Source: Anaerolineaceae bacterium | GTDB taxonomy: Bacteria > Chloroflexota > Anaerolineae > Anaerolineales > Anaerolineaceae | Length of the DNA: 41,200 bases | Direction: 5' to 3' | Assembly: GCA_003524305.1 (NCBI GenBank) | Contig: DQHW01000034.1 | Span: 3,592 to 44,791 of the forward strand | Shown here: positions 26,657 to 33,020 of the stretch, piece after piece | Position numbering within the stretch: position 1 is the stretch's first letter | Layout of the letters: each line of letters opens with the position of its first letter | The notes under the pieces: model-generated | Databases searched by the model: none | Seen by the model: the letters and a program-made list of their open reading frames with translations, nothing else | What the model was told of the DNA's origin: nothing | Position numbers and translations under genes: made by a program

Positions 26657-27761
26657 TAATTAAATAATAGCCCTTTGCTTCTCTGGCAGCTACATAATGC
26701 ATACCGCCGACTTGAGTCACCATACCTTTAAGTTCCATCATGGTGAGTGTAGCCGAAACTTCATTGATCGGCAACCCTGACAAGCTACTTAATTCATCAA
26801 CATGCATGGGATCTTGCGATAAACAGCTTAAAAGGTTCTTTTCCACTGCGTTTGTTGGATTTAATTTGCGTGTTAATTGTTTTTCAGGAATTTGTTCCAA
26901 TTTTAATACATCCAGTATTTCAGCCATTTTCAATAACGGACGCGCTCCTTGCTCAATTAAGTGATTGGTCCCTTCACTCTGAGGCGTCAGAATACTGCCC
27001 GGAACCGCAAATACATCTCTTCCCTGTTCAACCGCAAACTCGGCAGTGATCAAAGCGCCGCTTGTTTCACCTGCCTCAACCACAACAGTCGCTAATGATA
27101 ACCCCGAAATGATCCTGTTGCGTGGAGGAAAATTCACACCATCAGGTGGAGTGCCGATTGGATAGTCGCTTACCAAGGCGCCTTGTAAAGCGATTTCACT
27201 TGCGAGTTTACGGTGCTCAGGTGGATAGACTACATCCACGCCATTCCCAAGTACAGCGATGGTTCTGCCACCGGCTTGAATTGCTGTTTGGTGAGCAATG
27301 GCATCCACGCCTCGTGCCAAACCACTTACAACGGTTACACCGTTTTGAGCAAGAAAGCGGGCTATTTCTGCTGTCACCTGCCGGCCATACGCGGTGACAC
27401 GGCGGGTACCCACGACTGCCACAGCCCAATCATCTTCCACGTTGATCGAGCCATTAACAAACAAAACCGGCGGGGCTTGATTTATCTCTTTCAGCCGCCT
27501 TGGATAGTCAGAATCATCCCAGGTCATCACCTTTATGTGCTTGTTTTCAATATTTGCCATAATGCGGTCAAGATCAACCTGGTGCCGTACCCGTTGGAAA
27601 TTTTCTACAATCCTGGGTGAAAGGCCTGCAGCTAAAAGTCCTTCCTGGGGAGAGTTCCACGCAATCTCGAGCGTCCCAAAGAAGTCGATTATTTGCCGAA
27701 GACGTACGGCCCCGATGCCTTTAACTAAATTGAATCCCACCCAATAGGCTTTTGCATCCAC
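26643..27761 (-). CDS. dprA: DNA-processing protein DprA
   Basis: A 372-residue DprA/Smf protein, which loads RecA on incoming single-stranded DNA in natural transformation. The Rossmann-like core has AVVGTRRVTAYGRQVTAEIA (about 113-132), VVSGLARGVDAIAHQTAI, and the GNGVDVVYPPEH and RNRIISGLS stretches. A C-terminal winged-helix DprA domain (about 305-365) ends the protein. The N-terminus has a helix-hairpin-helix-like segment. It sits 9 bases after rimM and overlaps manC by 14 bases. No other competence genes are in the window, so transformation ability is not implied. Confidence 0.95.
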   Translation of the reverse strand: MDAKAYWVGFNLVKGIGAVRLRQIIDFFGTLEIAWNSPQEGLLAAGLSPRIVENFQRVRHQVDLDRIMANIENKHIKVMTWDDSDYPRRLKEINQAPPVLFVNGSINVEDDWAVAVVGTRRVTAYGRQVTAEIARFLAQNGVTVVSGLARGVDAIAHQTAIQAGGRTIAVLGNGVDVVYPPEHRKLASEIALQGALVSDYPIGTPPDGVNFPPRNRIISGLSLATVVVEAGETSGALITAEFAVEQGRDVFAVPGSILTPQSEGTNHLIEQGARPLLKMAEILDVLKLEQIPEKQLTRKLNPTNAVEKNLLSCLSQDPMHVDELSSLSGLPINEVSATLTMMELKGMVTQVGGMHYVAAREAKGYYLINDNK

Positions 27762-27770
27762 CCAAACCTC

Positions 27771-28331
27771 TTATTCCCACTCAGGTAGTTTGACAACCAT
27801 TTTCCGAGAACGGCGGTCAATCGATCTTACTGCATCCTTGATGGCAGGCAGAAGAAGTTCCTCACCGTTTTCATTCTTGATTATATAGACATCATTCGCA
27901 CCGGTTACTAGAATTTCTTCAATGCTGCCGACCAATTTTCCATCTTCTTCAACCACGGTCATGCCAATGATCTCATGATGATAAAATTCGCCTTCTGGCA
28001 GTTGATTGGCATCTTCAGTTTTAATTGAAACTACCTGATTTCGCAAGATGGATACCTGGTCGCAATCATTAAAGCCCTTAAAACTGATCAACATCTTATC
28101 CGCTGCTGGTCTAACGCTGGCTATTTCATAGGGTTGTTGTTTGCTTCCAATAAAAACAATATTTCCAGGGAGTATTTTTTCCGGGAAATCTGTCATTAAT
28201 TCCATCACTATCTCACCTTTAACGCCGTGAGTGCGTTGAAGTTTACCAATGGTCAAAAATACAGGCCCGCCCGACTGGGGCGAGCCTTTTTTTGGTAAAT
28301 TATTCAAAGAAGAGGACTCGGCAGTTGTCAT
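27771..28331 (-). CDS. rimM: Ribosome maturation factor RimM
   Basis: RimM (186 residues) helps assemble the 30S head around ribosomal protein uS19. The N-terminal domain begins at FLTIGKLQRTHGVKGEIV (about 25-42) and the C-terminal PRC-barrel contains VTGANDVYIIKNENGEELL and LPAIKD. The first 24 residues are a low-complexity tail not usual in the family. Their codons include a GC-rich hairpin with a T-run on the opposite strand (28264-28293). I keep ATG 28331 because it overlaps the khpA stop by four bases and no other ATG lies before the conserved part. Gene order rpsP-khpA-rimM is the classical one. Confidence 0.95.
   Translation of the reverse strand: MTTAESSSLNNLPKKGSPQSGGPVFLTIGKLQRTHGVKGEIVMELMTDFPEKILPGNIVFIGSKQQPYEIASVRPAADKMLISFKGFNDCDQVSILRNQVVSIKTEDANQLPEGEFYHHEIIGMTVVEEDGKLVGSIEEILVTGANDVYIIKNENGEELLLPAIKDAVRSIDRRSRKMVVKLPEWE
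28264..28293 (+). other. Terminator-like hairpin inside the 5' end of rimM
   Basis: GGCCCGCCC (28264-28272), GACT(G) and GGGCGAGCC (28278-28286) form a GC-rich stem followed on the plus strand by seven T. On the rimM transcript the same bases pair over nine positions (one G-U) and are followed by a shorter U-rich stretch. The element is coding (rimM residues about 14-23) yet has the look of an intrinsic terminator. Confidence 0.55.
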
Positions 28332-28564
28332 CGAGGTTCTGCAACGTCCAGGGTTGCTTGCTTGCCTTCACGGGCGGCGGCAACGCGGAGTAAAACGCGC
28401 ATGGCATTTGCCACTCTTCCGCTTTTGCCAATCACCCGACCCATGTCTTCTTTTGCGACATGCAGTTCAAGGTTTTCCCGTCCGCCATTGCGAAACTGGG
28501 AAACGACCACTTGAGAAGGATCGTCTACGAGCGAAAGTGCAATATATTCAATAAGCTCTTTCAC
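28328..28564 (-). CDS. khpA: KH-domain RNA-binding protein KhpA
   Basis: A small KH protein of the YlqC/KhpA family; in firmicutes it pairs with KhpB and affects translation and cell elongation. The KH GxxG loop appears as GKSG in RVIGKSGRVANAMRVLL. An ATG at 28624 would give 98 residues, but the family starts at VKELIEYIALSLVDDP. A perfect AAGGAGG (28575-28569) lies 4 bases before GTG 28564, so I choose the GTG start, giving 78 residues, normal for the family. It lies between rpsP and rimM, its usual place, and overlaps rimM by four bases. Confidence 0.9.
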   Translation of the reverse strand: MKELIEYIALSLVDDPSQVVVSQFRNGGRENLELHVAKEDMGRVIGKSGRVANAMRVLLRVAAAREGKQATLDVAEPR

Positions 28565-28632
28565 AGTTCCTCCTTCCGCCATAATCCGCGGCGGACGATA
28601 TGATGCAGTAGGCCTTTTGTCCATCTCGTCGA

Positions 28633-28968
28633 TTATGCTCTAATCTTTGCGGCTCGATCAGCGTATGCTTTGGTGGCTTCTTCAACCAATGTCGCCAGTG
28701 CTTCGCCTTTTTTAAAGCGTTCGTAACGTTCCAGCAAACCAACGCTCTTGAAGAGCTTCATCACTGATTCACTTGGAACTGCACCATTCTTCATCCATTC
28801 ATACACGCGGTCTTCCTTCACTTCGAAGGCAAACGGCTCGCTGGTTGGATTATAGTTGCCCAGGATTTCAATGAACTTACCATCGCGAGGGCTTTCAATA
28901 TCAGCCACAATAACGCGATAACTGGGTTGGTGCCTAAGACCGGTTCGGCGTAAACGAATTCTAACCAT
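28633..28968 (-). CDS. rpsP: 30S ribosomal protein bS16
   Basis: bS16 of 111 residues. The start MVRIRLRRTGLRHQPSYRVI and the following SPRDGKFIEILGNYNP are the family signature. Bacterial bS16 is usually 80-90 residues; here the C-terminus carries about 25 extra residues rich in Ala, Lys and Glu. An AGGAG site lies 9 bases before ATG 28968. It follows ffh by 110 bases and heads the rpsP-khpA-rimM set. Confidence 0.97.
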   Translation of the reverse strand: MVRIRLRRTGLRHQPSYRVIVADIESPRDGKFIEILGNYNPTSEPFAFEVKEDRVYEWMKNGAVPSESVMKLFKSVGLLERYERFKKGEALATLVEEATKAYADRAAKIRA

Positions 28969-29078
28969 CGAAAAAATCTCCTGTTTCTAATCTAAAAATG
29001 ATCAAATATGCGTGATTCCAAAATTCCACGTTGGCTGGGGGGCGCTGAAGGAAGCGCATACCGCCGTTTCATTTCTGA

Positions 29079-30401
29079 TCACTTCAACAATCGGGAAAGT
29101 CCCTTCCCGTTCGTTTTCTGTAGTGTCTTCATCATACGCTGTGCATCGCGAAACTGCTTGATGAGACGATTTACTTCTTGAACTTCTGTGCCAGCGCCTG
29201 CGGCAATGCGCCGCCTGCGTGAAGCATTTAATAGATCCGGGTCTCTGCGCTCCTTGATGGTCATCGAATTGATGATCGCCTCGGTCCGCCTCATTTGCCT
29301 GTCTGTATCAGCCGGATCAACATTCCGAGCCATTTGCCCCATTCCACCAGGCAGCATATCCATCACCTGAGAAAGAGAACCCATTTTTCGGATTTGTTTA
29401 AGCTGTGAAGAAAAATCTTCAAGGTTAAATTGTCCCTTGAGCATTCTTTCGGTTTGATCTTTTTCCATTTTCTGATCAAACGCGGCTTCAGCTTTTTCAA
29501 TCAATCCAATCATATCACCCATTCCCAAAATGCGTGAAGCCAATCGGGAAGGATCATAATTTTCTAAGGCATCAACACCTTCACCCACCCCCAGGTATTT
29601 GATGGGAACACCCGTTACACTTCTCACCGAAATGGCGGCGCCGCCCCTGGCATCACCGTCCATTTTTGTAAAAATAAGACCGGTTATTTTTACCTGGTCG
29701 CGGAATCCTTCTGCAATATGCAGAGCTTCCTGACCAATCATGGCATCTACAACCAAAAGTGTTTCACTAAGTTTAACTTTTTTGGCAATGGATTGAAGTT
29801 CATCCATCAGGTTCTGATCAAGTTGAGATCGGCCAGCGGTATCGATTATGACAACAGTGTATCCGCCTTTTTGGGCTTTATCGAATGCTCTGGCTGCCAA
29901 TTCGGGTGGTTTTATTTTTTCATCGGCAAGAACTTCAACGCCAACTTTTTCGCCCAGGGTTTGAAGCTGTTTTACAGCCGCCGGACGATATGGATCCCCA
30001 GCCACCAATAAAACTCTTTCGCCTTCAGACCGTAGTTTACGCGCTAATTTTGCTGCAGCAGTAGTCTTGCCTGCGCCTTGAAGACCCACCAACATGATGG
30101 CATATGGCTTAACACCGCTAAAGTTTAGTTTTTCAGCGGTCCCCAGGGTGGTGATCAATTCTTCATTTACGATTTTGATTACTTGTTGGGCAGGATTTAA
30201 TGCTCTTGAGACTTCAGCACCAACCGCACGTTCACGCACCCTGGCTGTGAAATCTTTGACCACACCGTAATTCACGTCCGCTTCCAACAAAGCCAGGCGC
30301 ACTTCACGCATCATGGAATCAACATCAGCCGCAGAAAGTTTACCTCTGCGGCGTAATTGTTGGAAAACCTCATTGAGTCGGCTGGTCAAATTCTCAAACA
30401 T
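29079..30401 (-). CDS. ffh: Signal recognition particle protein Ffh
   Basis: This 440-residue GTPase binds signal sequences of membrane and exported proteins and, with SRP RNA, delivers ribosomes to FtsY. The N domain is followed by the G domain with GLQGAGKTT (106-114) and the IIDTAGRSQ box; the methionine-rich M domain has MDMLPGGMGQMA and the RRRRIAAGAGTEVQEVNRLIKQF segment that contacts SRP RNA. Length is normal. A strong promoter lies upstream (30437-30465), while the ribosome site before ATG 30401 is weak. SRP RNA itself is not visible in the window. Confidence 0.97.
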   Translation of the reverse strand: MFENLTSRLNEVFQQLRRRGKLSAADVDSMMREVRLALLEADVNYGVVKDFTARVRERAVGAEVSRALNPAQQVIKIVNEELITTLGTAEKLNFSGVKPYAIMLVGLQGAGKTTAAAKLARKLRSEGERVLLVAGDPYRPAAVKQLQTLGEKVGVEVLADEKIKPPELAARAFDKAQKGGYTVVIIDTAGRSQLDQNLMDELQSIAKKVKLSETLLVVDAMIGQEALHIAEGFRDQVKITGLIFTKMDGDARGGAAISVRSVTGVPIKYLGVGEGVDALENYDPSRLASRILGMGDMIGLIEKAEAAFDQKMEKDQTERMLKGQFNLEDFSSQLKQIRKMGSLSQVMDMLPGGMGQMARNVDPADTDRQMRRTEAIINSMTIKERRDPDLLNASRRRRIAAGAGTEVQEVNRLIKQFRDAQRMMKTLQKTNGKGLSRLLK

Positions 30402-30436
30402 TATTTTCTTTTTCGATAAGGATAAAACGAGCTGAA

Positions 30437-30465
30437 ATTTTAGCTTGGATGATAAGTCCGGTCAA
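30437..30465 (-). promoter_or_regulatory. Sigma-70-type promoter for ffh and downstream genes
   Basis: On the minus strand TTGACC (30465-30460) and TAAAAT (30442-30437) are separated by exactly 17 bases. Transcription would start near 30430, about 30 bases before the ffh ATG. It probably drives the ffh-rpsP-khpA-rimM-dprA-manC-topA series. Confidence 0.7.
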
Positions 30466-30483
30466 GGGCAACTTTTACATCCA

Positions 30484-31623
30484 CTAATTGCTGGATGCAC
30501 CATATAACACCATGGGATCAAACATTTCAAATTGTCCGCTGATGCGCCACATGCAGTAATTGTGTCTTTCTTGATCTGTTGTAGTTGTATCGTAATGTCC
30601 CATGCTGGCAAAGGTCGCATTAGCCGGACCAATACGCATTTCAAGATGTAAATGAGGAGATGATGATGCACCGGTATTACCCACAACACCAACCATATCA
30701 CCCATTTTTATTGTTTGACTCAATTTCACAGTCGGCACTTCACCCAAATGGCCGTAAAGAACATACAAAGATAGTGTATTGGGATCCCACCAATCTGCAA
30801 AACCAGTCGGACATGTGAGTCGATTGCTTGGGTTCGCAGGTGTTGAAGACGCTTCGGGTAACTTAATGGCATCAATAATTTCTTTCGGCAGATTTGATAA
30901 CGGGGTTTCAACAATAACCATATAGCCGTAAGGATTACGGATCTTGGAATATGCTGAAGAGACTTTGCCCGGGAAAATTGAAAGAACAGGTGTGCCTTCT
31001 ATTGCACCAACATCCTTGAAATTCCAATAAGCAAAATCGACGCCATGGTGACCTGAGTCTTCTCCAGTAGGCGGCAAAATGAATGGCTGAGAAATAACAA
31101 GTGCCAAATCTGAAGATCCAACCCCTTGAAGCGGTGATGCGACCAGGCTGGTTAATGCGCTCGTAGATTGTGTAGCCACGCCCAAAGGTGTAGGTGTTAA
31201 AGTTGGATATGAAGTGGCCGTCGGATTAAGTGTCGGTGATATCAAAACCATGGATGTTGAAGTGGGTTGACTGGTTTCAGTTGCAGCTACTGTTGCCGTT
31301 GGTTCATTGGTTGCTGTCGGAGTTCCCGTTGGTTCAGTTGTGTTGGTCGGCAACAAGGTTGGCGTGAAAGTAAATGTTGGCATCATCGTCGGGATTGGTG
31401 TAGGAGTAGGCATAATAGCCAAACCCAATGACACATCCGGTAACTTTGCGGTGGTGTTTGGGGGATACATAATGGATGAGCTATAAACCGGGGTTCTATT
31501 AAGGTGTTTTAAACCTAATGCGAGCACTGTGAACACAAACACGATCACGACAAAAGCCTTGACGGCCAACATCGTCAAAATGGAAACATATTCAAGCGGT
31601 TTAAAGAATTCGTCTCTGCGCAT
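30484..31623 (-). CDS. Membrane-anchored M23-family peptidase with Thr/Pro-rich stalk
   Basis: I use ATG 31623 (379 residues); a TTG 39 bases upstream is in frame but lies within a leader hairpin region. One membrane segment spans about 15-37. Residues about 70-155 are a low-complexity Thr/Pro/Ser stalk, suited to crossing the cell envelope. The C-terminal LytM/M23 domain has the zinc ligands HHGVD (192-196) and HLHLE (324-328), with YGHL (His292) between, so all metal residues of an active endopeptidase are present. A loop with two Cys (in LTCPTG and HNYCMW) sits in this domain. It would cut peptidoglycan or another peptide polymer outside the membrane. It follows a membrane protein gene after a long hairpin. 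Confidence 0.88.
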   Translation of the reverse strand: MRRDEFFKPLEYVSILTMLAVKAFVVIVFVFTVLALGLKHLNRTPVYSSSIMYPPNTTAKLPDVSLGLAIMPTPTPIPTMMPTFTFTPTLLPTNTTEPTGTPTATNEPTATVAATETSQPTSTSMVLISPTLNPTATSYPTLTPTPLGVATQSTSALTSLVASPLQGVGSSDLALVISQPFILPPTGEDSGHHGVDFAYWNFKDVGAIEGTPVLSIFPGKVSSAYSKIRNPYGYMVIVETPLSNLPKEIIDAIKLPEASSTPANPSNRLTCPTGFADWWDPNTLSLYVLYGHLGEVPTVKLSQTIKMGDMVGVVGNTGASSSPHLHLEMRIGPANATFASMGHYDTTTTDQERHNYCMWRISGQFEMFDPMVLYGASSN

Positions 31624-31662
31624 TAAAACTTTTACTTTCCTGCCTTTTATTCCTGCCAACAA

Positions 31663-31711
31663 GATTGCCGTAGTAAGCCTTTACGGATTTCGGCTTGGGT
31701 CTACGGCAATC
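31663..31711 (-). promoter_or_regulatory. Long intergenic hairpin upstream of the M23 peptidase gene
   Basis: GATTGCCGTAG and CTACGGCAATC form a perfect 11-pair outer stem, with an inner 5-pair AAGCC/GGCTT stem and a 12-base loop. The element lies in the leader of the peptidase gene, 40 bases before its ATG. No U-run follows, so it is not a standard terminator; a processing site, stability element or translation control are alternatives. Confidence 0.6.
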
Positions 31712-31728
31712 CAAATAATTGAATCACC

Positions 31729-32490
31729 TTACTTGCGTGTTGTCGGTTCTGTAAAGAGATCGCCAGGTGCATCAAGCGTTTCTGGTGGATTTGGTCTGCG
31801 GACTGCTGTTTCTCGAACAGGTGCCTCTTTTACAGCTTGCGGCTTAACTTGTGGTTTTGCTTGAGATTTAACCTGTGGTTTGGTTTGCGCTTTGGCCTGT
31901 GGTTTGGGCTGTACCTTTTTTACAGGAACAGCTTCAATTTCATCATCTTCTTCGTATTCATCTATAAAAGTGGAGCGAATTCGATTGGTGAGAGAATTAC
32001 TCTTCAAGTCAGGAGTGTAAGGTTCGCCGTAAAACAATGCCCGAACACGTTTGTTGAATAGAAAGGTTAATACAGCAAGATCTAACACGGTCAGCAAAGC
32101 ATAACCACATAATCCGCCGACGATCACCCCTGCAACAGCAGCCATATCTGGTAACAACTTGTTAATCGTTGGGATTCCTGCACCAATTAAGACAAATAAA
32201 CCTGCTATCGTTCCGAATAATGCGAGAAAAACTGCCCCCATTCGGGCTGAGTTTTTCAATTGGATCAACCCTGAACCAGTGACAGCATAGAAAATGGCAA
32301 GGAAAAGACCAACGACGATACCAACTATGGCAAGAAAAATTGAATTCGAAGCCGCAGGCGTATTAACAGCCGGGAGGATTGCAAAAATAACGATTGCTAA
32401 TGAACCAACCAACGAGAGGATGGCTAACAAAAAATGATAAGAAGCCACCAACATTACGCCATCACGAACAGTTTTATCACTTTGAGTCAT
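31729..32490 (-). CDS. Membrane protein with Lys/Pro/Gln repeat tail, function unknown
   Basis: I do not recognise a family. There are four hydrophobic spans in residues 15-155, then a soluble tail with an acidic patch (DEYEEDDEIE) and a repeat region of the type KPQxKxQ/KPQVKxQ repeated about six times (31838-31912 at DNA level). Two ATGs are close: GGAGG is 7 bases before ATG 32490 but only 2 before ATG 32496, so I choose 32490, giving 253 residues. It is followed by the hairpin and the M23 peptidase, and has its own promoter. A role near the cell envelope is a guess from location. Confidence 0.8.
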   Translation of the reverse strand: MTQSDKTVRDGVMLVASYHFLLAILSLVGSLAIVIFAILPAVNTPAASNSIFLAIVGIVVGLFLAIFYAVTGSGLIQLKNSARMGAVFLALFGTIAGLFVLIGAGIPTINKLLPDMAAVAGVIVGGLCGYALLTVLDLAVLTFLFNKRVRALFYGEPYTPDLKSNSLTNRIRSTFIDEYEEDDEIEAVPVKKVQPKPQAKAQTKPQVKSQAKPQVKPQAVKEAPVRETAVRRPNPPETLDAPGDLFTEPTTRK

Positions 32491-32559
32491 GATCATTCCT
32501 CCAGTTTTGCAAGAAAATTCAAGGTTTTTATAACCTATTTTTCTATTGATATCCTAAAA

Positions 32560-32589
32560 ATATTACCACAAACGGCAAGGAAGTGTCAA
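32560..32589 (-). promoter_or_regulatory. Promoter of the membrane protein / M23 peptidase pair
   Basis: On the minus strand TTGACA (32589-32584) and TAATAT (32565-32560) are 18 bases apart. TG one base before the -10 box makes it an extended -10. The start would be near 32552, about 60 bases before ATG 32490. Confidence 0.65.
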
Positions 32590-32626
32590 TTTTTATGAAA
32601 TTTCGATAATTATCCAATTATTACCC

Positions 32627-32654
32627 TTGAAAAAAAATATTATTGGAGTAAAAT
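32627..32654 (+). promoter_or_regulatory. Promoter of the Gln-leader / tRNA-Gln operon
   Basis: TTGAAA (32627-32632) and TAAAAT (32649-32654) are 16 bases apart. The predicted transcript start falls at about 32661, the A of the leader-peptide ATG. It is divergent from the promoter at 32560-32589. Confidence 0.6.
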
Positions 32655-32660
32655 AACAAC

Positions 32661-32738
32661 ATGAAATTTTCAATGACGCAACTTCTGCAGCAACAAGCTC
32701 AACAAACCCAACTACGATTGGGCGTTTTGCGTTGGTGA
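32661..32738 (+). CDS. Gln-rich leader peptide of a tRNA-Gln attenuator
   Basis: A 25-codon ORF from ATG 32661 to TGA 32738. Seven of its residues are Gln, at positions 7, 10, 11, 12, 14, 15 and 17 (six CAA, one CAG), a dense run; the last eight codons (CGA to TGA) contain none. The Gln run ends at 32711, 7 bases before the antiterminator strand starts. The peptide has no transport or toxin features. If transcription starts at about 32661 the message is leaderless; GGAG at 32645-32648 would then not be transcribed. As a leader peptide it would gauge the supply of charged tRNA-Gln. Too short for coding statistics; the case rests on its position and on the RNA structures around it. Confidence 0.7.
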   Translation: MKFSMTQLLQQQAQQTQLRLGVLRW

Positions 32739-32792
32739 GAATAAGATAAGAAAGATTACCTTAGTTCAGACATAACCAGCCGAGACGCTCAA
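32707..32792 (+). promoter_or_regulatory. Attenuator: protective hairpin and antiterminator helix
   Basis: Segment 1 (CCCAA, 32707-32711, within Gln codon 17) can pair with segment 2 (TTGGG, 32718-32722). Segment 2 in full, TTGGGCGTTTTGCGTTGGT (32718-32736), can instead pair with segment 3, ACCAGCCGAGACGCTCAA (32775-32792): 18 pairs, four of them G-U, with one bulged base (C32730). Segment 3 contains the 5' arm of the terminator, so antiterminator and terminator exclude one another. A ribosome held at the Gln codons covers segment 1 and leaves segment 2 free for antitermination; one that reads through to the TGA covers segment 2 and lets the terminator form. Confidence 0.72.
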
Positions 32793-32811
32793 AGCCTCGG
32801 CTGGTTTTTTT
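32774..32811 (+). terminator. Intrinsic terminator between the leader ORF and tRNA-Gln genes
   Basis: AACCAGCCGAG (32774-32784) pairs perfectly with CTCGGCTGGTT (32796-32806) around an 11-base loop, followed by T's through 32811. It lies 20 bases before the first tRNA, so the tRNAs are reached only by readthrough from the upstream promoter unless a separate promoter exists. Confidence 0.9.
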
Positions 32812-32830
32812 GTACCTTGACATCATTTAT

Positions 32831-32901
32831 TGGCGAATCGTCTAATGGCAGGACATGGGACTTTGAATCCCCTAATGCAAGTTCGATTCTTGCTTCGCCA
32901 T
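32831..32901 (+). tRNA. tRNA-Gln (anticodon UUG)
   Basis: Cloverleaf: acceptor TGGCGAA/TTCGCCA, D arm GTCT..GGAC, anticodon loop CTTTGAA with TTG at 34-36, T arm GCAAG TTCGATT CTTGC. The first pair is U1-A72, an identity feature of bacterial tRNA-Gln. One mismatch (U-C) sits at the base of the anticodon stem. CCA is not encoded (CCT follows). Confidence 0.95.
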
Positions 32902-32906
32902 CCTCT

Positions 32907-32977
32907 TGGGATATAGTCTAACGGCAGGACGTCTCGCTCTGGACGAGAAAATGGAGGTTCGAATCCTTCTATCCCAG
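32907..32977 (+). tRNA. tRNA-Gln (anticodon CUG)
   Basis: Acceptor TGGGATA/TATCCCA with U1-A72, D arm GTCT..GGAC, anticodon stem TCTCG/CGAGA with loop CTCTGGA (CTG at 34-36), T arm GGAGG TTCGAAT CCTTC with one G-U. It begins 5 bases after the UUG tRNA and shares the same D-arm sequence, so both probably come from one precursor. CCA is not encoded. Confidence 0.95.
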
Positions 32978-32985
32978 CCTAAATA

Positions 32986-33020
32986 AAACAGACCCTTTCA
33001 GGTCTGTTTGCTTTATTTTT
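32986..33020. terminator. Bidirectional terminator between tRNA-Gln genes and the ParA gene
   Basis: AAACAGACC (32986-32994), a 6-base loop and GGTCTGTTT (33001-33009) pair over 9 positions. A T-rich tract follows on the right and an A-rich tract precedes on the left. It overlaps the stop codon of the minus-strand ATPase gene. Confidence 0.8.

Noticed and set aside
27213..27620. 135-codon open frame antisense to dprA
   Set aside because: Shadow of dprA coding sequence; no start context and no recognisable protein features.
29005..29078. Small GC-rich hairpin between rpsP and ffh as a regulatory RNA or terminator
   Set aside because: GCGCT/AGCGC gives only about five or six pairs with no U-run; too weak to call.
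32661..32811. T-box riboswitch or a trp-type leader
   Set aside because: No T-box consensus and no specifier or antiterminator bulge is visible. The ORF has one Trp codon against seven Gln codons, so Trp sensing is unlikely.
32817..32846. TTGACA with TCTAAT 18 bases downstream, directly after the attenuator terminator
   Set aside because: The -10 box would lie inside the first tRNA, so a transcript from it could not contain that tRNA. It might yield the second tRNA only. Treated as chance, but it should be kept in mind when testing the attenuator.
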